From Candidatus Saccharimonadota bacterium (lineage in GTDB: Bacteria; Patescibacteriota; Saccharimonadia; Saccharimonadales; Saccharimonadaceae), in assembly GCA_024699125.1 (NCBI GenBank), contig JAILQE010000008.1:1-59967 (forward strand): 59,967 bases of DNA. Reading direction: 5' to 3'. The number at the start of each line of letters is the position of its first letter. The stretch's first letter is position 1. Under the pieces are notes generated by a model. The model did no database searches, was not told the origin of the DNA, and was given only the letters and a program-made list of their open reading frames with translations. Made by a program: the position numbers and the translations under genes. This document shows positions 40,793 through 49,757 of the stretch, piece by piece.

Positions 40793-43700
40793 CTATTTTT
40801 CGGTGGTTTTTGCAAGCATGAGCTCGATGAAATTTTTGATGTCTTTGATGGTACGAGTTTCGTCTGGCGAGATGAAAATTTCTGGGTCGTCTAGGAACTG
40901 CAAAGTTTTAATTAGCTCATAGGTGGATTTGATAAGGTTTACCAAGAACTCTTCGGCTTCTTCCGTGAATTCGTAGACTTTGTCGTGGACTTCGCCGTCT
41001 TTGTCTGGCGTCACGAACAAGATGTGGGCGCGGGTGATTTTGTACTTGGCGTAGGTCGGTGAGTTGTTGAGAAGCAACTTATAAAAACCAAGTTGCAAGG
41101 CATATTTAAAGAGAGTTGGTTGGTTTTCCCATTTTTCCTTGTGATAGTTACCGGTTTTGAAGTCGTAGAGCTCGATTGTTTTGGCGGCTTCGTCCACAAT
41201 AATGTGGTCGATTTTACCGGTGAGTGGCACGCCAGCCACGCTGACTTTTTCTTGAGCCACGTTGACTTCGGCCTTTCCAGCGCGTAGGATTTCGCCGAAA
41301 ACAGAGAGCGAAACGGTAAGGTCGGAAGGGCCTTTTTCGCGGAGTTTATTCATGACGTCTGGTTCGATGATTTCTTTTTCTAGTTCATCGAGGAAGAAGT
41401 TGATGGCTGCCTCGTTGTCGATATTGTCATTTGTAACTTTTTCGAAAGTTTTGTGGATGAGATTACCAAAAGCCAAGGCTTCGGAAGAAGGTTCTTCGGG
41501 TGCGCGCAAAACTTGGCGTTTGAAGAATTCTTGTGGGCCGGCGTAAACAATATCAATAAAGCTAGTGAGGCCGGAGGCGGAAAGCCGATAATTTTCGAGG
41601 CGCTCTTTGTAGATCGCGCGGAGGTCTGGCGACGGTGTAATGAATGGCGTGAGCCAGTTTTTGAGATTGTCGATTTTGGCTGGCATGGTCGTTTCGTAGT
41701 GGCAGATCACTTTTTTACTTGGGATGAGCGGCGAGACAACTTTGCCGTCTTTGTCGACATATTCATTGAGATATTCTAGGCGTTCTGGAGATTTGCCATT
41801 GAAATCGCTGACTGAGTTTGTGATAGTGAGATACTTTTTGGCGCGGGTTAAAGCTACGTATAAGACGCGGAGTTTTTCGCTGTCCGTGACGCCGGTGTGG
41901 CGGATTTGCACGAGATTTTTTGGCAGGGCCAACATATTATTGTTACCTTTTCCCTTACCCCAGGCCATGTGGTCGGCGGAAATGATAAAGACGTATTCAA
42001 ACTCTAGGCCCTTGGCTTTGTGGGCGGAGAGGACTTGCACGGCGTCGTCGGCGTCGCGGTATGGGCTTGAGACGTTGATTGGCATTTCGGCTTCTTCGTA
42101 GTCGCGTACCATGTTCACGAGGTCAGCGAGTTTGATAATGCGGTCACCACAGTATTTTTTGAGGTTGCCACGGAGGCTGGCGATATTTTCGTAGAGCTTA
42201 AAGGCGGAATATTCGTTTTCGTCGGAATAATAGTTTAGGAATGATGAGCGGTAGCCGTTTAATTCGGCGGTGCCAAGCATATAATCTAGGGTGATTTCAA
42301 ATGGATCATTGATGCTGCTTGCGGCAAGGTCGGCGAGGAATTTAGCTACGGTTTTTAGTTCTTCGTTTTCGGACTCGGCGAGATATTCAAAGGCGGATTT
42401 TTTGTCGTTTTTGGCCTGGTTAATAGTCTTGATAACGTCTAGCATCGACAAATGCCAAAATGGGTATGACAAAATTTCGAGCAGTGATACGGTTGGAGCT
42501 TTGGAATTTGAGATTGAGTTTACAAAATCGGCGATAGTGATAATTTCGTGGATTTGCTGATTCTCGAGGAGATTATCCTGTTTTTCGTAGGCGATTTTAA
42601 TTTCTGGATGACTCTTTAAATACGGCAAGAGTGGCATGAAATACTTGGTTTTGTAGGAAATAATTGCGATATTTGATTGCTTCACGCCAGAATTAATGAG
42701 ACTCGCGATTTGGTCGCTGACCCAGGCGTATTCGGCATCGGTCGAAATGAATTCGTGGCGCGAAATGCCGGATTCTGGCAATGATTTATTGACGGCGGTG
42801 AGTTTTTTATCCTCAAAGCGGTCGTAGGTTTGGTTGACGATGTCGTGGCTGAAATCTAGGATTTCCTGCGTGCTGCGGTAGTTTTCGACCAGTGGAATAA
42901 CTTTGGCATCGAAATGATCTCTAAATACCGTGAGGTTGGTTGCGGAAGCGCCCTGGAATTCATAGATAGCTTGGTCGTCATCGCCCACAGCCATAATGAG
43001 CGGCTTTTCGTAGTCGGTGAGTTGCTTAATAATTTCAAATTGTGATGGGTTGGTATCCTGGAACTCGTCGAGCAAGATAAACTGGTATTTTTCTTGCAAG
43101 GTCATACGGAAGCCAGCGTCGCCTTTTAACACCTTTACCGCTTCTTCGATCATGTCTTCAAAATCGTAGAGGCCATTGTCTCTTAGATAGGCGTCGTATT
43201 TCTCGACGATGCTAGCTAAGCTGAGGAGCTTTTTGTTTGCAATGCGGTCTTTTAGACGGTAGTTTCCTTTTTCGTCTTTCTCAAAGTAAGTATCTTTCCA
43301 ATCAGAAAGTGGGCGGATTTTTTTGGTTTCTAAGGCCTCTTCCATGGCGGCGTTGAGGTCGGCGGCCAAGGATTTGATTGAACGGTCGATGGTTTTGAGG
43401 ATTGGTGGAACGTTGTCGTAGCTTTTTAAAATTTCGTGAATTGGGGCGTAGGCGCCACTCATAGATTCTTCGTATTTGCGAGGCACGATGTTTTTTAGAA
43501 GCGGCGAAATTGCCTCGCTTAGGACTTTGGAATCTTCAATGTTTTGTTCGGCAATTACCTTGAGGTCGGTGCTGGTGAGGCGGGCGGCTTTGGCGGTCGA
43601 AACGGCGTCGATAATGTCTTTGATGCTGTCGCCACGCAGGATATCGGTACCTTTTAATTTACTCTGAATTTCTTTGATAATCTTGAATTGGGTAACCTCG

Positions 43701-44032
43701 TCGATGGCGGCGTCGAGTTTGCGGTTGTAATCTTCGGAATAGTTTTTGTAGTAGGCTAAAATCTCGGAACCAAAAGCGTGGTAGGTGCTAATGTTGACCT
43801 TGCCGGTGGCTACTGGGCCAACGATGCTTTTTAGACGCTCGCGCATGTTACTGGTGCCGGACTCGGTAAATGTGAGACACAAAATATTTTCCGGATTAAC
43901 ATCGGTATTCTGCAAAATATAAGCAACTTTTTCAGACAACAGCTGAGTTTTGCCGGTGCCAGGACCAGCGAGCACAAGTAGTGGGCCGTCTAGATATTCG
44001 ACGGCAGCGAGTTGGTTTTGATTTAAACCCAC
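40793..44032 (-). CDS. UvrD/AddA-type helicase fused to a PD-(D/E)XK nuclease
   Basis: 1079 aa. Superfamily 1 helicase motifs in order: Q-motif LNQNQLAAVEY, Walker A AGPGTGKT, DE box LLDEFQDTNPSQ near residue 318, GDDDQAIYEFQGA, VENYRST, HKAKGLEFEYVF and ALTRAKKYL near 750. A RecB-type nuclease domain follows with SASGLTSFIDI near 850, GKIDHIIVDEAAK and YDFKTGNY near 985 carrying the Asp and Lys of the active site. Such single-chain fusions process DNA ends for recombination (AdnA/AddA-like) or act in defence. It starts with GTG, 13 bp after nrdG, in the nrdD-nrdG transcript. Confidence 0.88.
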   Translation of the reverse strand: MGLNQNQLAAVEYLDGPLLVLAGPGTGKTQLLSEKVAYILQNTDVNPENILCLTFTESGTSNMRERLKSIVGPVATGKVNISTYHAFGSEILAYYKNYSEDYNRKLDAAIDEVTQFKIIKEIQSKLKGTDILRGDSIKDIIDAVSTAKAARLTSTDLKVIAEQNIEDSKVLSEAISPLLKNIVPRKYEESMSGAYAPIHEILKSYDNVPPILKTIDRSIKSLAADLNAAMEEALETKKIRPLSDWKDTYFEKDEKGNYRLKDRIANKKLLSLASIVEKYDAYLRDNGLYDFEDMIEEAVKVLKGDAGFRMTLQEKYQFILLDEFQDTNPSQFEIIKQLTDYEKPLIMAVGDDDQAIYEFQGASATNLTVFRDHFDAKVIPLVENYRSTQEILDFSHDIVNQTYDRFEDKKLTAVNKSLPESGISRHEFISTDAEYAWVSDQIASLINSGVKQSNIAIISYKTKYFMPLLPYLKSHPEIKIAYEKQDNLLENQQIHEIITIADFVNSISNSKAPTVSLLEILSYPFWHLSMLDVIKTINQAKNDKKSAFEYLAESENEELKTVAKFLADLAASSINDPFEITLDYMLGTAELNGYRSSFLNYYSDENEYSAFKLYENIASLRGNLKKYCGDRIIKLADLVNMVRDYEEAEMPINVSSPYRDADDAVQVLSAHKAKGLEFEYVFIISADHMAWGKGKGNNNMLALPKNLVQIRHTGVTDSEKLRVLYVALTRAKKYLTITNSVSDFNGKSPERLEYLNEYVDKDGKVVSPLIPSKKVICHYETTMPAKIDNLKNWLTPFITPSPDLRAIYKERLENYRLSASGLTSFIDIVYAGPQEFFKRQVLRAPEEPSSEALAFGNLIHKTFEKVTNDNIDNEAAINFFLDELEKEIIEPDVMNKLREKGPSDLTVSLSVFGEILRAGKAEVNVAQEKVSVAGVPLTGKIDHIIVDEAAKTIELYDFKTGNYHKEKWENQPTLFKYALQLGFYKLLLNNSPTYAKYKITRAHILFVTPDKDGEVHDKVYEFTEEAEEFLVNLIKSTYELIKTLQFLDDPEIFISPDETRTIKDIKNFIELMLAKTTEK

Positions 44033-44045
44033 GTAAAAATCCTGT

Positions 44046-44537
44046 TTATTCTATAGAGACAATTTTACCAGTTGGGTAGTCGAGATGCAAGATGCGCTGG
44101 TTGCGGGAGCCGCGGAATTTGAGGGATAAATCGCGCTCAGCTAGGACAAAACGACCATCAATTAGGGCGTCGAGGGACTTTAAGAATTCCCAAGCGGCGC
44201 CACCGTAATCTTTGATTTCTTCGTAGGTGAAGCCGGAGAAGCTCCAAACGTTCCAGCCGAGTTCGTTGCGGCAGAAATCAGCGATTTCTTTGCAGGCTTC
44301 TGGCTGGACGAATGGTTCGCCACCACAGAAGGTGATGCCGGTTTGGCCCTTCATGGCGCGCAGCTCGTTTTTGACTTCTTCGATGTCTACGAGCTTGCCG
44401 CCGTTAAAGTCCCAGGTTTCCGGATTTTGGCAGCCAAAACAATGATTTGGGCAACCTTGCGTCCAGAGGACGGCGCGGAGGCCGTCCCCATTGACGATGC
44501 TATCGCGTTCTAGTGGACCAGATAGGCGGATTTGCAT
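44046..44537 (-). CDS. nrdG: Anaerobic ribonucleotide reductase activating protein
   Basis: 163 aa. Radical-SAM enzyme that creates the glycyl radical in NrdD. The 4Fe-4S motif is CPNHCFGC near residue 29 (CxxxCxxC) and the SAM-binding GGEP segment is FCGGEPF near 70. Starts 1 bp after the nrdD stop codon; followed by the helicase-nuclease gene. Confidence 0.93.
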   Translation of the reverse strand: MQIRLSGPLERDSIVNGDGLRAVLWTQGCPNHCFGCQNPETWDFNGGKLVDIEEVKNELRAMKGQTGITFCGGEPFVQPEACKEIADFCRNELGWNVWSFSGFTYEEIKDYGGAAWEFLKSLDALIDGRFVLAERDLSLKFRGSRNQRILHLDYPTGKIVSIE

Positions 44538-44538
44538 T

Positions 44539-46881
44539 TTATTCTTTTCCTACAGCTTTTTTAGCGGTTTTCTTGGCAGCTTCGCGGGCACACTTTTCGT
44601 CTTTGCTGTATATGCCGGCGACGTTATGTTTGACGCGGGCTTTTTCTTCAGCTTTTTTAGCGTCGTTCCAGCGATCGAGCGAACCTACGAGGTAGCCAGT
44701 GATGCGGCGGAGGCGTTCAAATGGCATGTCGCCTTCTTTGCGGCCACAGGATGGGCAGGTATCGCCAGAGATGATGCCAGAGAAGCCACAGACTGGATCG
44801 CGGTCTACTGGGTGGTTGACGGAGCCGTAACCAATACCGCAGTCGTGCATTTTGCGGATAACGGCCTCAAAGGCGTCGATGTTTTGGGATGGATCGCCAT
44901 CAAGCTCGATGTAGGTAATGTGACCAGCGTTACAGAGGTTGTGATATGGAGCCTCAATCTCGATTTTCTCAAACGCAGAGATTGGATAGTAGACAGGTAC
45001 GTGGAATGAGTTGGTGTAGAATTCCCTGTCTGTTACACCTTTGATTTTGCCGTATTCTTTGCGGTCGATTCTGGTGAAGCGGCCGGCAATACCTTCGGCT
45101 GGGGTAGCAAGAAGTGAGAAGTTGAGTTTGTATTTCTTGCAGAATTCATCACATTTTTCACGCATGTGGGTGACGATATCAAGACCAAGCTCGCGGGCAT
45201 CGGCATCTTCACCGTGGTGTTTGCCAATCATGGCAACGAGGGTTTCGGCGAGGCCGATGAAGCCGATAGAAAGCGTACCGTGTTTGATGACGTCGCGAAG
45301 GGTGTCGTTTGGCCCAAGTTTTTCAGAACCGAACCAGTTGCCTTGACCCATAAGGAATGGGAAGTTGCGGACGTGTTGGCTGGCTTGGAAGTCGAAGCGA
45401 TCGAGGAGTTCGTCTTTTACGAGTTCCATCTTTTCGTCGAGTTCTTTGTAGAAACCTTCCCAGTCGGCTTCTTTGCGTTCGCCTAGGCAGATACCGTGTT
45501 TGATACCGATGCGGACCAAGTTGACGGTGGTGAATGAAAGGTTGCCACGGCCGGTTACGATACCATCAGATTCTGGGAATACAGAGGCAAATACGCGAGT
45601 GCGGCAGCCCATGGTTGCGATTTCGGTGCGGTAGTCACCCTTCTTGTAGTACTTGAGGTTGTATGGAGCGTCGATAAAGCAGAAGTTCGGGAAGAGACGC
45701 TTGGCAGATACTTCCATAGCACGTTTGAAGAGATCGTAGTTTGGATCGCCTGGGTTGTAGTTGACGCCTTCCTTGACCTTGAAGATGGAGATTGGGAAGA
45801 TTGGAGTCTCACCTTTGCCCAAGCCATTAGCGGTAGCTTCGAGCAAGTCTTTTGAAACGAGGCGGCCAGCTGGGGTTTCGTCGGTACCAAAGTTGATAGA
45901 AGTAAATGGCACCTGGGCACCAGCGCGGGAGTGCATGGTATTGAGGTTGTGGACGAAACCTTCCATGGCTTGCATGGTTTCTTTTTCAACGTCTTCATTG
46001 GAAGCGGTGATAACAGCTTCTGGCCATTTTTTCTTCTTTAAAGCAGCGTCATCGCCGTAGCAAACGTCGTCAGCAACTTCGAGTTTCAATGATTTTTCAG
46101 CGAATTTGTTGTATTTTTCGAGGTTGCGCTTTAAGGCTTTTCTAAAGGATTTGTTGACGCCTGGGGCCATTGCATAGTCGAAGTTTGGAATGGATTGGCC
46201 ACCGTGTTGCTCGTTTTGGTTAGCCTGAAGGAGAATGGCAGCGAGGGCGGCGTAAGAACCAATAGAGTTTGGAGTGCGGAGGTGGCCGTGACCGGTATTG
46301 AAACCGCCGTTTTCAAAGAGTACAAACGGATCGGATTGGCAGCAGGTCAAGGTGCCGGTGGCGTAGAAATCGAGATCGTGAATGTGGATGTCGCCATTTT
46401 CGTGGGCAGCGGCAATGTCTGGGCGAAGTAAGAAGGTTTTAGCGAATACTTTAGAACCTTCAGCGCCGAATTGGAGCATTTTACCCATGGCGGAGTTGCC
46501 ATCGACGTTTGCGTTAGAGCGTTTAACATCAGAATCCTCGGAAGCATCGGCGTGAGAAATGGTTTTGTAGATGCTCATGAGGTCGGATTTGGCTTCACGC
46601 ACTTTGGAGCGCTCTTGGCGATAAGTAATGTAAGCACGAGCGGTCTTTTTGAATGCAGATTCCATCAAGACTTGCTCAACGATGTCTTGGATTTGCTCCA
46701 CATGTGGAGTACGGGTTTTGATGGTTTCCTCGGCACGTTTTAGGACTTTTTCGGCGAGAGCTTTGGCGCGATCGGCCTTGAATTCTTCGGTAGCGAGACC
46801 GGCTTTGGCGATGGCATCTGTGATTTTGTCAGGATTGAAGTTAACAATCTTGCCATCACGCTTAACGATTTTTTTGAACAT
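44539..46881 (-). CDS. nrdD: Anaerobic ribonucleoside-triphosphate reductase
   Basis: 780 aa. N-terminal ATP-cone (residues 1-90, FKKIVKRDGKIVNFNPDKI opening) gives allosteric control. The reductase barrel follows with ARAYITYRQERSKV and the conserved TCCQSDP segment near 195. The C-terminal zinc site has CGF and CPSCGRKEG, and the glycyl radical Gly lies in RRITGYLVG near 745. Class III enzymes work only without oxygen, so at least anaerobic dNTP synthesis is expected; no class I or II enzyme is in the window. Start at 46881 after GAAGGAGGT; a NrdR-like box lies about 55 bp upstream. Confidence 0.95.
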   Translation of the reverse strand: MFKKIVKRDGKIVNFNPDKITDAIAKAGLATEEFKADRAKALAEKVLKRAEETIKTRTPHVEQIQDIVEQVLMESAFKKTARAYITYRQERSKVREAKSDLMSIYKTISHADASEDSDVKRSNANVDGNSAMGKMLQFGAEGSKVFAKTFLLRPDIAAAHENGDIHIHDLDFYATGTLTCCQSDPFVLFENGGFNTGHGHLRTPNSIGSYAALAAILLQANQNEQHGGQSIPNFDYAMAPGVNKSFRKALKRNLEKYNKFAEKSLKLEVADDVCYGDDAALKKKKWPEAVITASNEDVEKETMQAMEGFVHNLNTMHSRAGAQVPFTSINFGTDETPAGRLVSKDLLEATANGLGKGETPIFPISIFKVKEGVNYNPGDPNYDLFKRAMEVSAKRLFPNFCFIDAPYNLKYYKKGDYRTEIATMGCRTRVFASVFPESDGIVTGRGNLSFTTVNLVRIGIKHGICLGERKEADWEGFYKELDEKMELVKDELLDRFDFQASQHVRNFPFLMGQGNWFGSEKLGPNDTLRDVIKHGTLSIGFIGLAETLVAMIGKHHGEDADARELGLDIVTHMREKCDEFCKKYKLNFSLLATPAEGIAGRFTRIDRKEYGKIKGVTDREFYTNSFHVPVYYPISAFEKIEIEAPYHNLCNAGHITYIELDGDPSQNIDAFEAVIRKMHDCGIGYGSVNHPVDRDPVCGFSGIISGDTCPSCGRKEGDMPFERLRRITGYLVGSLDRWNDAKKAEEKARVKHNVAGIYSKDEKCAREAAKKTAKKAVGKE

Positions 46882-46935
46882 ATGAAATATACCTCCTTCA
46901 AATGTATTTCAAATGGGTTTGTTTTGTGATGTATG

Positions 46936-46951
46936 ACGCTATATGTAGTGT
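46936..46951. promoter_or_regulatory. NrdR-box-like palindrome upstream of nrdD
   Basis: ACGCTATATGTAGTGT closely matches the known NrdR box (acaCwATATaTwGtgt). A second, weaker site sharing the core CATATA lies 23 bp further upstream; NrdR normally binds paired boxes a whole number of turns apart. nrdR itself is not in this window. Confidence 0.5.
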
Positions 46952-47128
46952 CTTGTATCTAGTATATGGCACTAAATGTGGTGGTGTCAATACTTTTATG
47001 CTAAAAAAGTATTTTTTACAACAAAACAGATTGAAACGCTGAAAATTTTTGATTACCCCTTAAAATTATGCTATAATTTGCTCACTCATGGAGTTGTAGT
47101 AAAAAATGGAAAAGGGAGGTATGCACGC

Positions 47129-47734
47129 ATGAGTAATCGTATTTTTACAATTTCTGGAAATTATCGTTTGCATGGAAAATGGGAAACTCCGGACCCTTCG
47201 TTTGTTGGAAAAATTGTCATGAGAGATGACGACACTTTCGTTGGTTACTGTGATGAGTTGTATGCGGCCGACACACCCGACATTAACCGTGTTAGGTATT
47301 TGACGGGCGCTTATGCCGATTATGTTCTTGATAAGGATTGCTACGGGATTGCTTTTTACAAGCTTTCAAACTATCCCGCACAGGTTCCGCTTATGTATGT
47401 TGATTTTGACCTTTTAGGACCGTGTCTTGGCTCTTGGGGCGCTTATAACGAGGATACTGGTCATTTTGAGACAAGCGGAAAAGCCACGCTTAAACTTATT
47501 AAGGAGCCGTATTCGGCTACGGAAGAACGACGAATTTTTGATAAGTATAACGAGCTGAGAGGCGATGTTGGGTATAATGCTAAGGCCTTAAAAATGATTG
47601 ATCACTGCAAAGATCTGCTTTGGCAATCTCCCGACGTTAAAGATGAAGAATTTGACTATGACGCCTACGGAGATGGCTGTGATACTGACGATGACTCGGT
47701 TGATTCATCTTTACTCGAGGACGATGGACGATAA
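47129..47734 (+). CDS. Soluble protein of unknown function with an acidic tail
   Basis: 201 aa from the ATG at 47129, chosen for the AAAGGGAGGT site 8 nt upstream. The first 125 residues look like an all-beta domain with repeated short strands (SGNYRLHGKWETPDPS, GKIVMRDDDTFVGYCDEL, GIAFYKLSNY); a helical section (ATEERRIFDKYNELRG) follows, then a very acidic end (DEEFDYDAYGDGCDTDDDSVD). No signal peptide or TM. A TATAAT lies about 50 bp upstream and a terminator follows. No family recognised. Its expression signals resemble the 11-13 kb island more than the neighbours. Confidence 0.6.
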   Translation: MSNRIFTISGNYRLHGKWETPDPSFVGKIVMRDDDTFVGYCDELYAADTPDINRVRYLTGAYADYVLDKDCYGIAFYKLSNYPAQVPLMYVDFDLLGPCLGSWGAYNEDTGHFETSGKATLKLIKEPYSATEERRIFDKYNELRGDVGYNAKALKMIDHCKDLLWQSPDVKDEEFDYDAYGDGCDTDDDSVDSSLLEDDGR

Positions 47735-47750
47735 TTTCCAGAATATTTTA

Positions 47751-47777
47751 AAGCCGGGCTTGATGCTCGGCTTTTTT
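47751..47777 (+). terminator. Intrinsic terminator after the 47129 gene
   Basis: AAGCCGGGC (47751-47759) pairs with GCTCGGCTT (47765-47773), one G-T pair, then T-run. Confidence 0.75.
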
Positions 47778-47808
47778 GTTTATGGCTTTTATGCTATCAT
47801 ATAAGTAT

Positions 47809-49161
47809 ATGAAGCGTCTCACTAAAGGCTGTTTGATGATTGCTCTTGTTGGCTTGCTATCATTTTTGATTTCTTATTCTGTCTATGCGGCGGAATGTGG
47901 CGGTGTAGAGACTAATATTATTAGCTGTGATAGCGCTAATAATGGGATTTGGGGGATCTTGAGCCTTGTTATAAATATTATGACTGCCGGTATTGGCGTT
48001 TTGGCTGTGATTGGTATTGTGATTTGTGGTATTCAATATACTACTGCTGCTGGTGACGAAGCAAAAACCCGTAAAGCCAAGCGCCGCATGTTTGAGATCG
48101 TAATTGGTGTGGCGGCTTATCTTATTCTCTTTGCGGCCTTCAATTGGCTATCTCCAAATGGCGTTGAAGTTGAAAATGTTCGCGTGGAAAGCGTGACGAT
48201 TAATCCTTCTAGTATTACGCTTGATATTGGCCAAACTAAAAATATTAAAGTCGCCGTGCAACCATACAATGCAAACTATAGCTCAATTAAATGGGAAAGC
48301 TCTAGTTCTAGTGTAGTCTCTGTCAACAACTACGGTAAGGTTACCGCGAGATCCGCCGGCACGGCTGTCATTAAAGCTACGATCGAAGATCGTTTAACCG
48401 CATCGGTTTCTATTTCTGTTAGGAATCCTGTAGCTAATAATGGTAGCTATTCTGATGATGAGGGTTCTTCTGGGCGTAAAGGTGGTGTGGGTTCCTATGC
48501 GTTGGCTTCGATTAAATTCCCGACTGATTTTAGCATTAAAGATATAGACTATAATACGATTTTGACCTATGGTGCTAAAATTTCGAATTCTGTTTCTGAT
48601 GCAACTTGGAAAAATGGTAACGAGTGTGATGGTAAGACGATTTATCCTGGCAAGAAATACACCGATCTTGATAATGAAACTATCTTGCTCTTCGCTGCCA
48701 TGGTGAAGCGTGAAAACTGTAGCTCTAGCAAATCTGATGAATTGGGTTGTAAATTGCTAGCTTCTCAAATTATTAATCTATACGAGCAGCGCCTGAGCGA
48801 AGGTATTGATCATACTGGGAATGGGTTAAAATACTGGCTAACGCATAGCGAATGGTATGCATCTACTGTTAGAGGGCCTGCTCTTGATATTTCTGAGGCG
48901 CATCAACTCGCGATTGACGTAACCAAACATGTTCTTATTGACGGGAATCGCTATTTGCCGCTATTTGTGAACCGTTTTGATGGTGCTTATCACTGGACCG
49001 AGCATTACGATGGTTTTTATGGCGGCAGCGGCATTTATAACGCTATTCCTATGGTGACTGAAGTTAAAAAAGGTAAATACTTCTGGTGTATTGAAGGTAA
49101 AACTCCAAAAGACGAAGTTTTTGATTACGAAGAATCTTATAGAAGGAAGTTGGAGGGTTAG
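47809..49161 (+). CDS. Fusion: VirB2/TrbC-like pilin segment, Big_2 Ig domain and C-terminal domain
   Basis: 450 aa from the ATG at 47809 (TATCAT ends 8 nt before). Residues 1-27 are a signal peptide ending VYA. Two membrane helices follow (about 48-75 and 94-114) joined by TTAAGDEAKTRKAKRR; this is the pattern of the VirB2/TrbC pilins common in CPR type IV secretion loci. Residues 124-205 form a Big_2 Ig-like domain (SVTINPSSITLDIGQTK opening, KVTARSAGTAVIKAT near its end). After a Gly/Ser/Lys linker a domain of about 220 residues (ETILLFAAMVKREN, then LLASQIINLYEQRLSEG and SEAHQLAIDVTKHVL) faintly resembles SleB-type cell-wall hydrolases, with Glu in KREN as a possible catalyst. The next gene starts 1 bp after its stop. 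Confidence 0.65.
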   Translation: MKRLTKGCLMIALVGLLSFLISYSVYAAECGGVETNIISCDSANNGIWGILSLVINIMTAGIGVLAVIGIVICGIQYTTAAGDEAKTRKAKRRMFEIVIGVAAYLILFAAFNWLSPNGVEVENVRVESVTINPSSITLDIGQTKNIKVAVQPYNANYSSIKWESSSSSVVSVNNYGKVTARSAGTAVIKATIEDRLTASVSISVRNPVANNGSYSDDEGSSGRKGGVGSYALASIKFPTDFSIKDIDYNTILTYGAKISNSVSDATWKNGNECDGKTIYPGKKYTDLDNETILLFAAMVKRENCSSSKSDELGCKLLASQIINLYEQRLSEGIDHTGNGLKYWLTHSEWYASTVRGPALDISEAHQLAIDVTKHVLIDGNRYLPLFVNRFDGAYHWTEHYDGFYGGSGIYNAIPMVTEVKKGKYFWCIEGKTPKDEVFDYEESYRRKLEG

Positions 49162-49162
49162 T

Positions 49163-49681
49163 ATGTGGGATAACAATACAAATCCTTTGCCACCGGCTTA
49201 CTCTCAGTTGAGTTTTGAACCGATTACTGTCGCTCCTGCGCCGCAAAAATCTAAGAAGCCACTAATTTTGATTATTCTCGTTGCCGCTGTTGTCTTATTG
49301 CTTGGTGCTGGCACGGCCGTTCTTCTACTTAATAAGCCGAAGCCGGTCATTGAAGAAACAACTGGCGATGCTGACGAAGTGGTGCCAATATATGTGACCG
49401 AGGAGTTGGTGAATGCTTTTGACCAAGTCTATCCGGCATCTGTAATTGTAAACATCCAGGTGGCGCTTAATGATTATTTTTCAACTTTTTATACGGAAGA
49501 AACTGAGTTTGATCTTGATTCCCAGAAATTAAATGGTGATAATGATTATGAATGGCATATCAAGGCCACGAATGGTGAATCCCATGTGGTGGTTGTGACT
49601 TGGCGCGGTGAAGATGTCGAAATCAAAATTGATGATGAATTTGAGCAAAAATACTCCAATCCTTCATATGATAACGACTAG
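49163..49681 (+). CDS. One-TM protein with external domain, partner of the pilin-Ig fusion
   Basis: 172 aa from the ATG at 49163, 1 bp after the preceding stop, with GGAGGG upstream. A Pro-rich head (NPLPPAYSQLSFEPITVAPAP) precedes a TM at about 36-56, then an external alpha/beta domain (TEELVNAFDQVYPASVIVN, HVVVVTWRGEDVEIKID). Head-TM-domain layout is shared with the 27060 and 32325 products. No family recognised. Tight coupling to the pilin-Ig gene suggests that they work together. Confidence 0.6.
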   Translation: MWDNNTNPLPPAYSQLSFEPITVAPAPQKSKKPLILIILVAAVVLLLGAGTAVLLLNKPKPVIEETTGDADEVVPIYVTEELVNAFDQVYPASVIVNIQVALNDYFSTFYTEETEFDLDSQKLNGDNDYEWHIKATNGESHVVVVTWRGEDVEIKIDDEFEQKYSNPSYDND

Positions 49682-49757
49682 TACTTAGTCTGCTGTGCAT
49701 ATGAGAGCGAATATGTTATCATTAGAGCATAAGTTCTATCGTAAACGGAGGTAGCTG

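Noticed and set aside
46952-46975. Second full NrdR box
   Set aside because: Only the core CATATA is shared and the flanks do not match; not listed as a separate site.
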